Shown here in pieces: positions 31,744 to 41,167 of a stretch of DNA of 64,000 nucleotides. The notes beneath the pieces were generated by a model. It had not been told where the DNA came from. It saw only the letters and a program-made list of their open reading frames with translations, and ran no database searches. The position numbers were made by a program, and so were the translations under genes. This DNA is from Paenibacillus lentus (GTDB lineage Bacteria > Bacillota > Bacilli > Paenibacillales > Paenibacillaceae): contig NZ_CP034248.1 in NCBI RefSeq assembly GCF_003931855.1, positions 372,001-436,000 on the forward strand. The letters are read 5' to 3'. The first letter of the stretch is position 1. Each line of letters starts with the position of its first letter.

Positions 31744-33540
31744 GTGGTTTCTACGAAACGAAAGGCGACCATCAAAAGCCGGATCATCCTGATCATGACG
31801 TTGTTCGCTCTGCTGATCGCATCCCTGCTGTCTTTTTTCAGCTATGAGCTCATTTCATATTTTCAGAGGAAAACAACGATCCAGGCTACCGAGTTCAATC
31901 TGCAGCTCGTATCCCATATCATTGAGCAGGATCTGATGAACCTCTCGGTTCTGGCGATGACCTGCAGCACCAATTCTTCGACCAATCGCATGCTGAATGA
32001 TTATTTTAAGTCCGACCAGCCCAGCTCCATGGAGGCAATCCATGTCTTCACCTCGCTGCAGGAGGATTTCCGGATGAACCGCTCCAACGGGTATGTGCGC
32101 CGGCTGATCGTGACCGATAATAAGGATAAATTTTTTCAAGTGGATAACTCGGTCAGCACATCCGTTCCGTTAACGATTCATAACATTAATGAGCTGCCCG
32201 GCCTGACTGCGGATGCTACCGAAGAATGGAAACGGGTCATCCAAGATCCGCTATCCCTAACTAAGACGATCCCTTTTGTCATGCCGATTTACGGGGATAA
32301 TGCCAACCGGATCGGAACCGTGTACCTTCTTGCCAACACCTCCGTTATTACTGACAAGCTGAAGGGCTACGGTCTGCCTGAGGATGCCAAGCTGCTGCTG
32401 ACCCTCGGGGATCATCCTTATGAAATTCAAGGGGATCGGATTCTTCCTCTGCCCGTGGAATATAAGCTGACCCCTTATGATGAGGAAGCGTCCAGTGGCA
32501 GTGTTACGTCGCTGTCCTGGCTGGAGCTGAACGAAGACGAGAAGGTGATTTCCGTGTCGTACCCCGTGCGCAATGGGGTGACGCTATCCCAGACGCTGCC
32601 GGAGAAGCAATTTGCTCCGCAGTTCAATCTCTGGCTGCTGCTTATGCTAGGCGTCTGTGTGCTCGTGATTGCCTCCAGCGGCGTCATTACGGTCTATTTG
32701 ACCAAGACGATCAGCCTGCCAGTCGAGAAGCTCAAGAAGCGCATTGATAAAATTGCCCAGGGCAATTTCCTCATCGATCGGAACATGGAATGGAACAGCG
32801 AGCTTGGCGATGTGGGCCGCGGGATCAACCGCTTATCCCAGGACATCCTTACCCTGATGGAGAAGCGGGTCGCGGATGAGAAGCAGCGGCAGGAGCTGGA
32901 GTACCGAATGCTGCAAAGCCAGATCAATCCGCATTTTCTGTACAACACGCTGAATTCAATCAAATGGATGGCGACGATCCAGAATGCCACCGGCATTGCG
33001 GAGATGACCACCTCGCTGTCGCGCCTCCTGCGAAGCATTGCCAAGGATGGGCGCAAGCTGGTGCCGCTGCAAGAAGAGTTAAGTCTTCTGGAGGATTATT
33101 TTCTAATCCAGAAATACCGCTATGGCAGCAACATTACGATGGAAACAACCATTCAGGACGAACAGCTGCTGACAGGGCTTATTCCAAGGTTCACCCTTCA
33201 GCCTCTGGCGGAGAACGCGATATTTCACGGCATTGAACCGAGAGGCCAGGGCCGTCTTAGGCTCAGCATCGAACGTAGCGAATGGAACGACATTCTCATC
33301 ACACTCGAGGATAACGGAATCGGGATCAGCGAGGAGCAGATGGCCGAGATTCTGACTCCCCAGGAGCGGGCTCCGCAACAGGAGTTCACCGTGAAAGGAA
33401 TGCTTGAGGGTATGGGGCTGCGCAATGTCAATGAACGTCTGAAGCTCACCTTCGGGGAACAGTACGGATTATCGATCGAGAGCGTGCAGAATGAATATAC
33501 GAAAATGTTTATTTTGCTGCCTTACCGGACGACGGAATGA
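31744..33540 (+). CDS. yesM: YesM-type sensor histidine kinase
   Basis: 598 residues, GTG start (ribosome site weak). Two membrane spans (about 13-37 and 297-320) enclose an extracellular dCACHE-like sensor. HAMP follows (TKTISLPVEKLKKRIDKIAQGNF), then the His_kinase domain QSQINPHFLYNTLNSIKW with phospho-acceptor His about 397, and the ATPase domain (AENAIFHGIEP N-box, EDNGIGIS G1 box). Together with the response regulator 109 bp downstream it forms a YesMN system, which usually activates the adjacent glycan transporter and enzyme genes when the extracellular oligosaccharide is present. Confidence 0.93.
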   Translation: MVSTKRKATIKSRIILIMTLFALLIASLLSFFSYELISYFQRKTTIQATEFNLQLVSHIIEQDLMNLSVLAMTCSTNSSTNRMLNDYFKSDQPSSMEAIHVFTSLQEDFRMNRSNGYVRRLIVTDNKDKFFQVDNSVSTSVPLTIHNINELPGLTADATEEWKRVIQDPLSLTKTIPFVMPIYGDNANRIGTVYLLANTSVITDKLKGYGLPEDAKLLLTLGDHPYEIQGDRILPLPVEYKLTPYDEEASSGSVTSLSWLELNEDEKVISVSYPVRNGVTLSQTLPEKQFAPQFNLWLLLMLGVCVLVIASSGVITVYLTKTISLPVEKLKKRIDKIAQGNFLIDRNMEWNSELGDVGRGINRLSQDILTLMEKRVADEKQRQELEYRMLQSQINPHFLYNTLNSIKWMATIQNATGIAEMTTSLSRLLRSIAKDGRKLVPLQEELSLLEDYFLIQKYRYGSNITMETTIQDEQLLTGLIPRFTLQPLAENAIFHGIEPRGQGRLRLSIERSEWNDILITLEDNGIGISEEQMAEILTPQERAPQQEFTVKGMLEGMGLRNVNERLKLTFGEQYGLSIESVQNEYTKMFILLPYRTTE

Positions 33541-33649
33541 TTAGGCGAGTGTTCGAGCCGAACCATGATCCCGAATGGAGTGTTGAAGTGAAGAGTCTCA
33601 ACCTTTCTGGAAGCATCATTGATAGCAAACTTGTAAGGAAGTGATTGCA

Positions 33650-35263
33650 TTGATCAAATTGCTGATTGCCGATGATGAAGCACTGGTATGCATCGGCCTA
33701 CAGTCCATGCTGAAATGGGAGGAATACGGAATTGAAGTCGTTGGGGTAGCCTATAACGGGGGACAGGCCGAGGAAATGATCGAAGCCTATCGACCGGATA
33801 TCGTGATTACCGATATTAAAATGCCGGTCAAAACCGGACTGCAGGTCGCCGAATCGGCTCGCGGAAAATACGGACGCGTTCCGCTCTTCATTGTTCTGAC
33901 AAGCTATGAGGAGTTCCAGTATGCCCGCACAGCGATCCAGATGCAGGCAGTCGATTATCTGGTGAAGCTGGAGCTGACGCCCGAGGCCTTGGAGACCTCG
34001 ATCAGGAAAGCATTAAAGCTGCTGCAGGAGCATAAAACGGTGGAGAGTTATCCGGAGCTGGTTCATCGAAGTAAGTTGCAAGAGCTGCGGGAGAAGTTTT
34101 TCGTCCGGCTATTCAACAATTTGTTCGAGAACAAGAACCAGTATCTTCTGCAAAAAGAGGATCTGGAACTTGAGCTATCCGCCCCGGCCTACCTTGTCTG
34201 CACCTGCCGCATCATGGCTCCAGATACTGTTCCCCCGAGCGGCGACAAGCTGGTCACCCTATGCACCAGCACGGTGAAGATGGCGAGAGACCGACTGACT
34301 TCGGTTATGCCCTGTTATGTGATAAGCCTGGATTTGCGCAACTTTGCCATCATTTTACCGGTTGATAGCGCTCATTCGCTGCATTGGAGGTCTGACGTAG
34401 AAGAACTGTTTTCGGATATGGCCCAGGTGCTGCATAATTATTTCAACGTCAGGATTATGGGCGGCATCGGCTATGCTGTTGACGATCCGTATATGATTCA
34501 TGAGAGTTATTTAGCCGCCCGCCGGGCTTTGCCCGCTGCGTTGGAGCAGCAAGCCTTTGTATTTTATGCAGAGGATAAAAAGGGCACTAATATGGATCAG
34601 CCTCTTTTCGATTACTCGGCATCCCGCTCCGAAATTCGCCGGGCGTTCGAGGAAATGGATACCGATGCGCTCCACAGCATGATTACCATGATGATCGAGG
34701 CCTTCGAAGGAAGGAATGATCTTCTTGTGGCCGCAACAGACGCGGCCTGCGGCGTGCTCTATATGGCCACCTCCCTGCTTGCTGATGGGGAAAATCTGGT
34801 CGAACAGATTTTCGAGCACGAGTCTGAGGGGTACCGTGGCATCTATCAACAGAGCTCCATCGACGGCGTGATCGTCTGGCTTGTGCAATTCCGGGACGGA
34901 TGCTGCGAGCTTCTTTCCTCCAAGAAGCAAAGTTACAAGGAACAGGTCATACGGCAGGTCCAGGATTACATCAAGCGCAACCTCGACAGCAAGCTGTCCT
35001 TGAACCAGGTCGCGGATATTTTCAACTTCAGTCCCAATTATCTGAGCCACCTGTTCTCCAGGACAGCCAAGGTCAATTTCGTCAAATACGTTACCGACAC
35101 TAAAATCGCAGCGGCCAAAGAGATGATGCTCCGCGGCGAAGGCCGGATCAATGAAATTTCCCACAAGCTCGGCTACGACAGTGCCTTCTATTTCAGCAAA
35201 GTATTTAAGAAGGTTGAGGGCATCTCCCCTCGCGAATTCATGCAGCGGGTGGAGTCGCGGTGA
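33650..35263 (+). CDS. yesN: YesN-type response regulator with AraC DNA-binding domain
   Basis: 537 residues from TTG 33650: AAGGAA lies 9 nt upstream, while an earlier in-frame GTG (33641) touches that site. The receiver domain (1-120) has IADDE acidic pocket, phospho-Asp D55 in IVITDIKMP, and the Lys of YLVKLE. A central region of about 300 residues links to the AraC-type helix-turn-helix (about 435-535: LSLNQVADIFNFSPNYLSHLFSR and HKLGYDSAFYFSKVFKKVEG). It should activate the divergent glycan operon. Confidence 0.94.
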   Translation: MIKLLIADDEALVCIGLQSMLKWEEYGIEVVGVAYNGGQAEEMIEAYRPDIVITDIKMPVKTGLQVAESARGKYGRVPLFIVLTSYEEFQYARTAIQMQAVDYLVKLELTPEALETSIRKALKLLQEHKTVESYPELVHRSKLQELREKFFVRLFNNLFENKNQYLLQKEDLELELSAPAYLVCTCRIMAPDTVPPSGDKLVTLCTSTVKMARDRLTSVMPCYVISLDLRNFAIILPVDSAHSLHWRSDVEELFSDMAQVLHNYFNVRIMGGIGYAVDDPYMIHESYLAARRALPAALEQQAFVFYAEDKKGTNMDQPLFDYSASRSEIRRAFEEMDTDALHSMITMMIEAFEGRNDLLVAATDAACGVLYMATSLLADGENLVEQIFEHESEGYRGIYQQSSIDGVIVWLVQFRDGCCELLSSKKQSYKEQVIRQVQDYIKRNLDSKLSLNQVADIFNFSPNYLSHLFSRTAKVNFVKYVTDTKIAAAKEMMLRGEGRINEISHKLGYDSAFYFSKVFKKVEGISPREFMQRVESR

Positions 35264-35307
35264 TAGGGTAGCAGGCTTAAGAACTTTATAGTTATATTAA
35301 GATGAAT

Positions 35308-35606
35308 TAAGATGAACTATTAAAATGGATGTGGGACGAGTACATAAAGTCTTTCTGGGTTCGCTTCCTCTGATAGTATAGATTGACTAATTGATTTGCT
35401 ATACTAAATGGAAAACATGTATCTAATTACGCTCTAAGCGAATGTTGTGGTGGATTAGTTGGATTTTATGCTTCTAAAATCAAGAATCCAGCCCATAGCT
35501 GGCAATTCCCCTTTTTCTAACGACATGAAATCCATTTGAATCTGCTTTTCTTGCCTTGCCGAAGAAACTAACTACTATAAATCCATTTATATAAATTGAA
35601 CTATAA
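35308..35606. repeat. Dispersed repeat, copy 2
   Basis: 35406-35606 resembles copy 1 at 25710-25926, including the weaker inverted repeat AAATGGAAAACATGT/ACATGAAATCCATTT. The stretch 35308-35345 (GAACTATTAAAATGGATGT) resembles the end of copy 1 but lies in front here, as if units were arranged in tandem. It marks the left edge of the mobile-element region. Confidence 0.65.
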
Positions 35607-35791
35607 CGGATAATTTTCTTGCCTCAGTCGTTACAGGATTCCAACAAGAAAATGCCCCCGTAAATATTGTAGGCTAATCATAGTAATAGTAAAAAGCCTT
35701 CATGCTCGTATGCATGCTCCCGCCATACCGAGAATAACTTTCTTAAAAACCAATATTTAGATAGTCATGGGAAACATCTCTTTGGAGGTGC
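35607..35791. other. Intergenic stretch with a possible gene remnant
   Basis: Near 35616-35681 the plus strand reads FLASVVTGFQQENAPVN before a stop, which has natural composition but no start. It may be the tail of a lost gene. A short AAGCCTTCATGC-type inverted repeat lies near 35695-35730. Nothing else is supported. Confidence 0.3.
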
Positions 35792-36286
35792 ATGAATATA
35801 AACAAAAACAGCCTAAAGGAACGCACACAATTACTTCTTGTCCTAGCCGGGATCTTTCTCATATTAACGGCTATCCTCGTATTTGCGGTTTATGCTTTGA
35901 ATAGTATAGATTTCATACATATCCGGATTTCTTCCACTGCTTCTGTATTTGCCTTCCTTGGGCTTGTGATGCTGGGAACAGGCGTGTTAAGTGTAATCGG
36001 CTCGATGTTGGATGGGTTTCGTAGACATGTGTTCCATCATAGCTTCAAGCTTGGCGGCATGATGATTCAGGAGATTTTGCTGATCGTTATTTTTGGCGGG
36101 ATGATCCATTGGATCGATCGATGGGTGGACGGCGTAGAAATTGGCAATATTCAAACTGAATTTACGTTAACCTTGTTTTTGTACGGCCTCATTCAATGGG
36201 CACCGTTCAAAGACTATTGGAATTTAGAACCTCATAGGACTGCATCAAGTTACGCAGAAGTTGTTTTAAATGGATGCAATCCATAG
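35792..36286 (+). CDS. Membrane protein, perhaps YrvL-like
   Basis: 164 residues; GGAGG lies only 3 nt before the ATG. Four hydrophobic spans are visible (about 13-36, 50-72, 90-112, 125-145), with polar loops (GSMLDGFRRHVFHH, HWIDRWVDGVEIGN). The layout, with an aromatic/acidic pattern in the second half, resembles YrvL, a membrane regulator of lipid-stress genes in Bacillus, but the match is by eye and weak. It sits at the edge of the A+T-rich islet; its own composition is close to the chromosome. Confidence 0.5.
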   Translation: MNINKNSLKERTQLLLVLAGIFLILTAILVFAVYALNSIDFIHIRISSTASVFAFLGLVMLGTGVLSVIGSMLDGFRRHVFHHSFKLGGMMIQEILLIVIFGGMIHWIDRWVDGVEIGNIQTEFTLTLFLYGLIQWAPFKDYWNLEPHRTASSYAEVVLNGCNP

Positions 36287-36638
36287 TTTTAGTAATATAA
36301 ATAAAATGACAATTAATAACTATTTATTAATTGTCATTTTTCATTAAAGGAATGAAGATAAATGAAAAAAGTATATATGACATTATTACCCTTGTTGATA
36401 ATTGTTTTAGGGAGTATAGTAATTGAAAAAAATATAAGTAGAGATTTTGGGGCTAAAGAATCTGTACAAGTTGATGAAGATATTAATGATTATTTTACAA
36501 CAAAAATAGATGATATTAATAAATTGAAAAGTGGGGAAATAATAGGATATGTGTATTTTGGACGAGATACTTGTCCTGTGTGTTTATATCTGAATAAATT
36601 ATTAGAAAAAGAATATGAAAAAAACGGAGAGTTATTAA

Positions 36639-38155
36639 CTCAACTTTCGCAGAGCGAAAATCGGCTTACTTGCTTGATGTGATTAGATAAACCCTGATTA
36701 GAATATGGATGTTGCAATAATAGAAAAACACCGCTTCATTTGGTAAAGTGAGAGTGTCGAATCAATCACTACCATACAGAAGAGGTGTCCTCTACATGAT
36801 AGAGCAAAGCATATTACAAAATCAACTTCCAAATGAAATTAAACCCGCTTTTAAAGAGCTGAAAGTATTGCAACATTTAAGAACAGCTGGATTTAAAAAG
36901 AGATTTGGTTATACCTGTTCGTTTTTATTCCAGCTTGTCTTTGTCCTTTTGTTTCACCACAAAAACTGGTTCCGCCTGTTGGAAAGCGAGAAAGGTGATA
37001 CGTTTCCTGGGAAGGATGCGATCTATCGATTCCTGAATCACAGCGGCTATGCATGGCGCAAATTTCTGTCATTGCTTAGTTCCTCCACTATCGATAAAAT
37101 TCGCCCACTGACAGGTGAAGATCGCATGTCTGCATTTGTTGTTGACGACTCCATGTTTGAGCGCAATCGTAGCAAGAAGGTTGAACTGCTTTCTCGATTT
37201 AAAGATCATGCAACGGGTTCCTTTTATAAAGGATTTCGGATGCTTACGCTAGGCTGGTCGGATGGTCATACGTTTATTCCCGTTGACTTCTCCTTGCTAG
37301 CTTCGATGAAATCGCAAATAAATGGGATCATGCAAGGGATCGACAAGAGAACGTCTGGCTACAAGCGTCGGGTCGAAGCTTTGCTTCCTGCTCCTGAAAT
37401 TATTCCATCGATGATTGATCGTGCGCTTTCCGCTGGTGTGCAGGCTTCATACGTGCTAATGGATAGTTGGTTCACACATGCTCCATTAATCCAAGCCATC
37501 GTTGATCGAGGCCTAGATGTGATCGGCATGGTCAAAGCGGATAAGAAGCGTTATCTTGTTGACGAACGCCGATTATCTTTGCAAGAACTTTATTATGAAG
37601 CCATCCCTGTTCAAGGAAAAAACAAGGGAATCTTACGCTCTATCCGTACCGAGTTGTCTCCAGGGATTCCAGTCATGATGGTTTTCGTGCGTCACCGCTC
37701 AAAAAAGAAAGAATGGCTTGCCATTCTATGCACCGACCTAACGATTTCGGAAGAAAAAATGATTCAGATATACGGCATTCGCTGGGATATCGAAGTCTTC
37801 TTTAAGTGTGCCAAATCCTTACTGCGCCTACAAAAAGAGTTTCAAGGACGCTCATATGATCTCCTTATCAGCCATACCACGATTGTTTTTTCACGGTATA
37901 TTTTGCTAGCGTGGCAACACCGACAAAGTACCGACAACCGTACGCTTGGTGGCTTGTTTTATTTGCTATGTGATGAAGTAGGTCAGCTAGATTGGGCTGT
38001 AGCCTTAAAACAACTGATTGAATTAATCGAAGATATCTCCAAGAAAGCCAGTAAGAAGATCACAGCACTCATTCAAACACAACTACAGCAATGGATCGCT
38101 GGCTTGCCCAGTTACATCAAGGCTTATTTGCCGATTTCAAGCTGCGAAAGTTGAG
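36639..38155 (+). mobile_element. IS4-family insertion sequence, intact
   Basis: 1517 bp. Terminal repeats start CTCAACTTTCGCAG at 36639 and end CTGCGAAAGTTGAG at 38155, and extend imperfectly to about 26 bp. The 7-bp target duplication TTATTAA is at 36632-36638 and 38156-38162. (If one more base pair is counted in the ends, the duplication is 5 bp.) The transposase stop codon lies within the right repeat. The clean ends suggest a recent insertion. Confidence 0.9.
36796..38154 (+). CDS. IS4-family transposase
   Basis: 452 residues from ATG 36796 with GAGGTG 8 nt upstream; an in-frame GTG at 36748 is less likely. The DDE residues fit FVVDDSMFER (first D), YVLMDSWFTH (second D) and the YREK-like segment IYGIRWDIEVFFKCAKSLLRLQ (E), all as in Tnp_IS4 (PF01609). 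No frameshift or stop, so the element may be active. Confidence 0.93.
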   Translation: MIEQSILQNQLPNEIKPAFKELKVLQHLRTAGFKKRFGYTCSFLFQLVFVLLFHHKNWFRLLESEKGDTFPGKDAIYRFLNHSGYAWRKFLSLLSSSTIDKIRPLTGEDRMSAFVVDDSMFERNRSKKVELLSRFKDHATGSFYKGFRMLTLGWSDGHTFIPVDFSLLASMKSQINGIMQGIDKRTSGYKRRVEALLPAPEIIPSMIDRALSAGVQASYVLMDSWFTHAPLIQAIVDRGLDVIGMVKADKKRYLVDERRLSLQELYYEAIPVQGKNKGILRSIRTELSPGIPVMMVFVRHRSKKKEWLAILCTDLTISEEKMIQIYGIRWDIEVFFKCAKSLLRLQKEFQGRSYDLLISHTTIVFSRYILLAWQHRQSTDNRTLGGLFYLLCDEVGQLDWAVALKQLIELIEDISKKASKKITALIQTQLQQWIAGLPSYIKAYLPISSCES

Positions 38156-38378
38156 TTATTAATATACAAATTTGACACTGACTTTTGGAGGGATGATAAA
38201 TATTTTGAAGATGTATTAAATAAATATGCTGTATCAAGAGTTCCAACTTTAATAAAAATTAATGAAGATAAATCATATATTACTTTTGAAACTGAGGCTA
38301 GAAAAGATGAAGAAATCCAGGAAGCTTTACATCATTTTTTAATCAAACAATAAAATTTTAAAGTGAAAGGACATGATT

Positions 38379-38603
38379 ATGAAATACAAATTTTTAAATT
38401 TAAGTATATTTGTTATAAGTGTTATTTGTTTAATAATATCAATGCAGTTATTTTGGAATATAAATATTTATGTTGATGGACATAATACAAATCCATCTAT
38501 AGTATTGGGCGGTAAGTCATGGCTTATTGCATATTGGATCATGATTCTATTTAATTTGCTTATATGTGTTTTATCTTTCATTAACTTATTAAAGAAGAAA
38601 TAA
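38379..38603 (+). CDS. Small two-span membrane protein
   Basis: 74 residues from ATG 38379 (GAAAGG 8 nt upstream; the in-frame ATG at 38373 is too close). Two hydrophobic spans, about 5-25 (LSIFVISVICLIISMQLFW) and 48-70 (WLIAYWIMILFNLLICVLSF), flank a short loop; the C-terminus is LLKKK. A+T-rich like the split thioredoxin-like gene 25 bp upstream, so the two were probably one operon of foreign origin. Family not recognised; a bacteriocin-immunity-like protein is possible but unproven. Confidence 0.65.
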   Translation: MKYKFLNLSIFVISVICLIISMQLFWNINIYVDGHNTNPSIVLGGKSWLIAYWIMILFNLLICVLSFINLLKKK

Positions 38604-38681
38604 ATTTCAACCATAACTTAGTGCTTGATGGAGCATGATATGTAAATACGTAATCTGCCTATGCGGCCGTTCAATCTGATT

Positions 38682-39955
38682 GAGTCTGTATAATAGTTTG
38701 TGTAAACTCCAAAACCTATTAAAATGGAACTAATAGAAGGGTTGGGAGAATACATTGGATTTTGGACGAAGAACAGTTGCGCAACTTCATTAAAGAGAAT
38801 AATCTGGTAACAGCACAGGATGCTCAAAATGCATTAAAGAACCTGTTTGCAGAAACAATCCAGGAGATGCTCGAAGCGGAGATGGAAACACATCCGGGCT
38901 ATGCCAAGTACGACATCACGGCGAAAGCGACGTCAAACAGCCGTAATGGCAAAAGCAAGAAAACTGTCGTCAGTGAGTATGGTAAGCAAGAAATATTCGT
39001 ACCCCATGATCGCTTGGGCGAGTTTGCACCGCTTGTGGTGAAGAAGCATCAGTCCAATGTCCAGGCAACATTGAGGAACAGATCATTGCGCTTTACGCGA
39101 AGGGCGTCAGCACGCGTGAAATTCAAGATCATCTACAGCAGTTGTATGGCATCGAAGTCTCCCCGACACTGATCTCGAACGTGACGAACAAGGTTATCTC
39201 TATGGTCAAGGAATGGCAAAATCGGCTACTACAGAGCGTGTATGCCGCTGTCTTTCTCGACGCCATTCATTTCAAAGTGAAGCAAGACGGAGCTATTGTC
39301 AACAAGGCGGCTTACATGGTCATCGGCATCGATCTGGACGGAATAAAGACGTCCTAGGCATGTGGATTGGCGAAAACGAGTCGGCCAAGTTCTGGCTCAA
39401 TGTCTTGAACGAGTTAAAAAACCGCGGCATACAAGCCATTCTCATTACGTGTGTCGATAATCTAACCGGTTTCTCGCAAGCGATAAGCGCTTGTTACCCC
39501 GCTATAGAGATTCAGAAGTCCATCATCCATAAAATCCGTAATTCAACGCGCCACGTGTCCTACAAGGACTTAAACGATCTGAAGCCGATCTACAAAGCAG
39601 CAACCGAAAAAGCGGCGCTTGTGGGGCGAGCTCGCTACATTCTTCAAGTACCCGCCGGAAATTCGCAAGTTGATCTACACCACGAACATGATCGAGAGTT
39701 ATCACCGTCAATTGCGCAAAGTGACGAAAGGCAAAAGCATCTTTCCGAGCGACGAGGCTCTCCTTAAAATGCTGTATTTATCCACAATGGACGTTGTACG
39801 GAAATGGGCGGGCCGTGTTCAGAACTGGGGACAAATGCTGCTACAGTTTTCGGTTTTCTTCCCTGATCGCGTGGGTCAGCACTTGAGGTAGGGGGCGGAG
39901 TCCCCCTCTAAGCATCATCCTCTACATTCGTTTACACAAAATTCTTAACAGACCC
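38682..39955 (+). mobile_element. IS256-family element, degenerate
   Basis: About 1.27 kb between imperfect inverted ends: GAGTCTGTATAATAGTTTGTG on the left (38682-38707) and the complement of GGGTCTGTTAAGAATTTTGTG on the right (39930-39955), both continuing TAAAC. The transposase inside is broken. Confidence 0.75.
38762..39891 (+). pseudogene. IS256-family (mutator) transposase, broken
   Basis: Successive frames give MDEEQLRNFIKENN, ETHPGYAKYDI, then STREIQDHLQQLYGIEVSPT, VFLDAIHFKVKQDG, MWIGENESAKFWLNVLNELK and LIYTTNMIESYHRQLRK, in the order of an IS256 transposase. At least two frameshifts occur (near 39060 and 39350), and sequence is missing between KAATEKAAL and TFFKYPPEIRK (near 39620), where about 25 residues are expected. 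It cannot make a working enzyme. Confidence 0.88.
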
Positions 39956-39960
39956 AACAC

Positions 39961-40120
39961 CTAGGCTGTAAACTGGCACCGATACTCTATCGGCGTCAGT
40001 TTATTTAATTTGCCCTGTGACCGCTGTCGGTTATAAAATTGTATGTATTTTTCGATTCGACTTTGTGCTTCAGCTAAACTTCGGATGTGATAGGGGTAGA
40101 GTCCTTCCGTTTTGAGGTGA
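39961..40120 (-). pseudogene. IS150-like transposase OrfB, C-terminal fragment
   Basis: The minus strand reads EAQSRIEKYIQFYNRQRSQ and LNKLTPIEYRCQFTA then stop, the classic end of IS3/IS150-group integrase OrfB. Its N-terminal partner is beyond the inserted IS3 element at 41577-42100; the middle (including the DDE core) is missing. Confidence 0.8.
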
Positions 40121-40235
40121 TACCTTCTTGTGGATCCGGGTTAACCCCCTAATATTGGACACAGCACCTCTTATTCGAATGATTGCATAGAATCGCTCGA
40201 TGTTTCATAGTTTTTCATCTGATGACGATCATGCC

Positions 40236-41147
40236 TTACACGTTGATTTCCTTGGGTCTTACATTGCCTTGCCGGACTGCTTCCATGTATTCGTACGGCG
40301 ACATATCATATATGCTTCCATGGATGCGATTGCGATTGTAATTGTAGATAAAACCGCTAACGATCTTATATGCCTGTTGGTAGCTCTCAAAATCGTGGCG
40401 CTGGTAACATTCCGATTCAAGGATCGAGTGAAAAGACTCGATGTGGGCGTTCTTATTCGGCGTCTTAGGCGGTATTCGTTCGTGGATAATTCCAAACTGT
40501 TCACAAGCCTCCGCAAACCGATGGCTAATGAACTGTGGACCGTTATCCGATCGAATAATTGGTCGATTCGCCTTGTCAAAGAGCTGGCGCTTCATTAGTG
40601 CCTCCTGCGTGATTTGAACCAGATCCTTAGCCTCGCAGGACAAGCCATGATGATAAGCAACAATTGCTCGGTCGAACACATCGATGATGCTCATCAGGAA
40701 GAAAAAGCGCTGTTCACCTTCGAGCCAACCATACTTAATATCCGTTTCCCACAGTTGATTGGAAGCGGTAATGACTTTGTTATTTGCGAGTCGTTTCGGA
40801 TGCTTGGCCTTGAGCTTCCGCTGAGGGCGAAGCACATTCATTTTCTTGCACAGCCGATAGACTTTCTTCTTGTTAATCACAAGGTGGTGCTGGCGCCTCA
40901 GCATCTTTGTCAGCTTGCGGTATCCGTAGACAGACGTGTACTCATCGGCCAACAGCTCCATGATCCACTCACAGATTTGCTCATCGCTAATTCGCTTGTT
41001 GTCTTGCGTATATGAGTAACCAGGCGCGGAGCGACCGTTCCTGAGGATTCGCTCAGTTTGCTGATTCGGGCGATTCACATGTGCATAATATGTGGAACGC
41101 TCCACTTCCAGAATGCGCAGCACAAGGCTGATTGAATAGCCCTGCAT
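40236..41147 (-). CDS. IS3-family transposase OrfB (integrase core)
   Basis: 303 residues from its first Met, but translation probably begins in orfA and shifts by -1 at a run of eight A residues (about 41196-41203 on the minus strand); the OrfB frame extends upstream through KNEPTLADKIEISQKY. The rve core has WETDIKYG (first D), IIRSDNGPQF (second D) and AHIESFHSILESE (E). Motifs complete, so probably active. Confidence 0.92.
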   Translation of the reverse strand: MQGYSISLVLRILEVERSTYYAHVNRPNQQTERILRNGRSAPGYSYTQDNKRISDEQICEWIMELLADEYTSVYGYRKLTKMLRRQHHLVINKKKVYRLCKKMNVLRPQRKLKAKHPKRLANNKVITASNQLWETDIKYGWLEGEQRFFFLMSIIDVFDRAIVAYHHGLSCEAKDLVQITQEALMKRQLFDKANRPIIRSDNGPQFISHRFAEACEQFGIIHERIPPKTPNKNAHIESFHSILESECYQRHDFESYQQAYKIVSGFIYNYNRNRIHGSIYDMSPYEYMEAVRQGNVRPKEINV

Positions 41148-41167
41148 GATGTATTTCTGCGAAATTT

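Larger units (their letters stand above)
36362..38353 (+). pseudogene. Thioredoxin-like membrane-anchored protein, split by an IS4-family element
   Basis: The 5' part (36362-36638) has a signal anchor (MKKVYMTLLPLLIIVLGSIV) and GYVYFGRDTCPVCLYLNKLL with a CPVC redox motif. The 3' part (38163-38353) reads IYKFDTDFWRDDKYFED then VSRVPTLIKINEDK with the cis-Pro. Removing the element and one TTATTAA repeat joins NGELL to IYKFD in frame, giving about 155 residues. This resembles small thioredoxin-fold proteins found with bacteriocin or peptide-export genes. It is strongly A+T-rich, unlike the flanking chromosome, suggesting transfer. Inactivated by the insertion. Confidence 0.85.

Noticed and set aside
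33641-33649. GTG start three codons earlier for yesN
   Set aside because: It touches the AAGGAA ribosome site; the TTG at 33650 has the right 9-nt spacing and gives the usual MIKLLIADDE start.
36748-36795. GTG start giving a transposase 16 residues longer
   Set aside because: The ATG at 36796 has a ribosome site and matches the usual start of IS4-family transposases.
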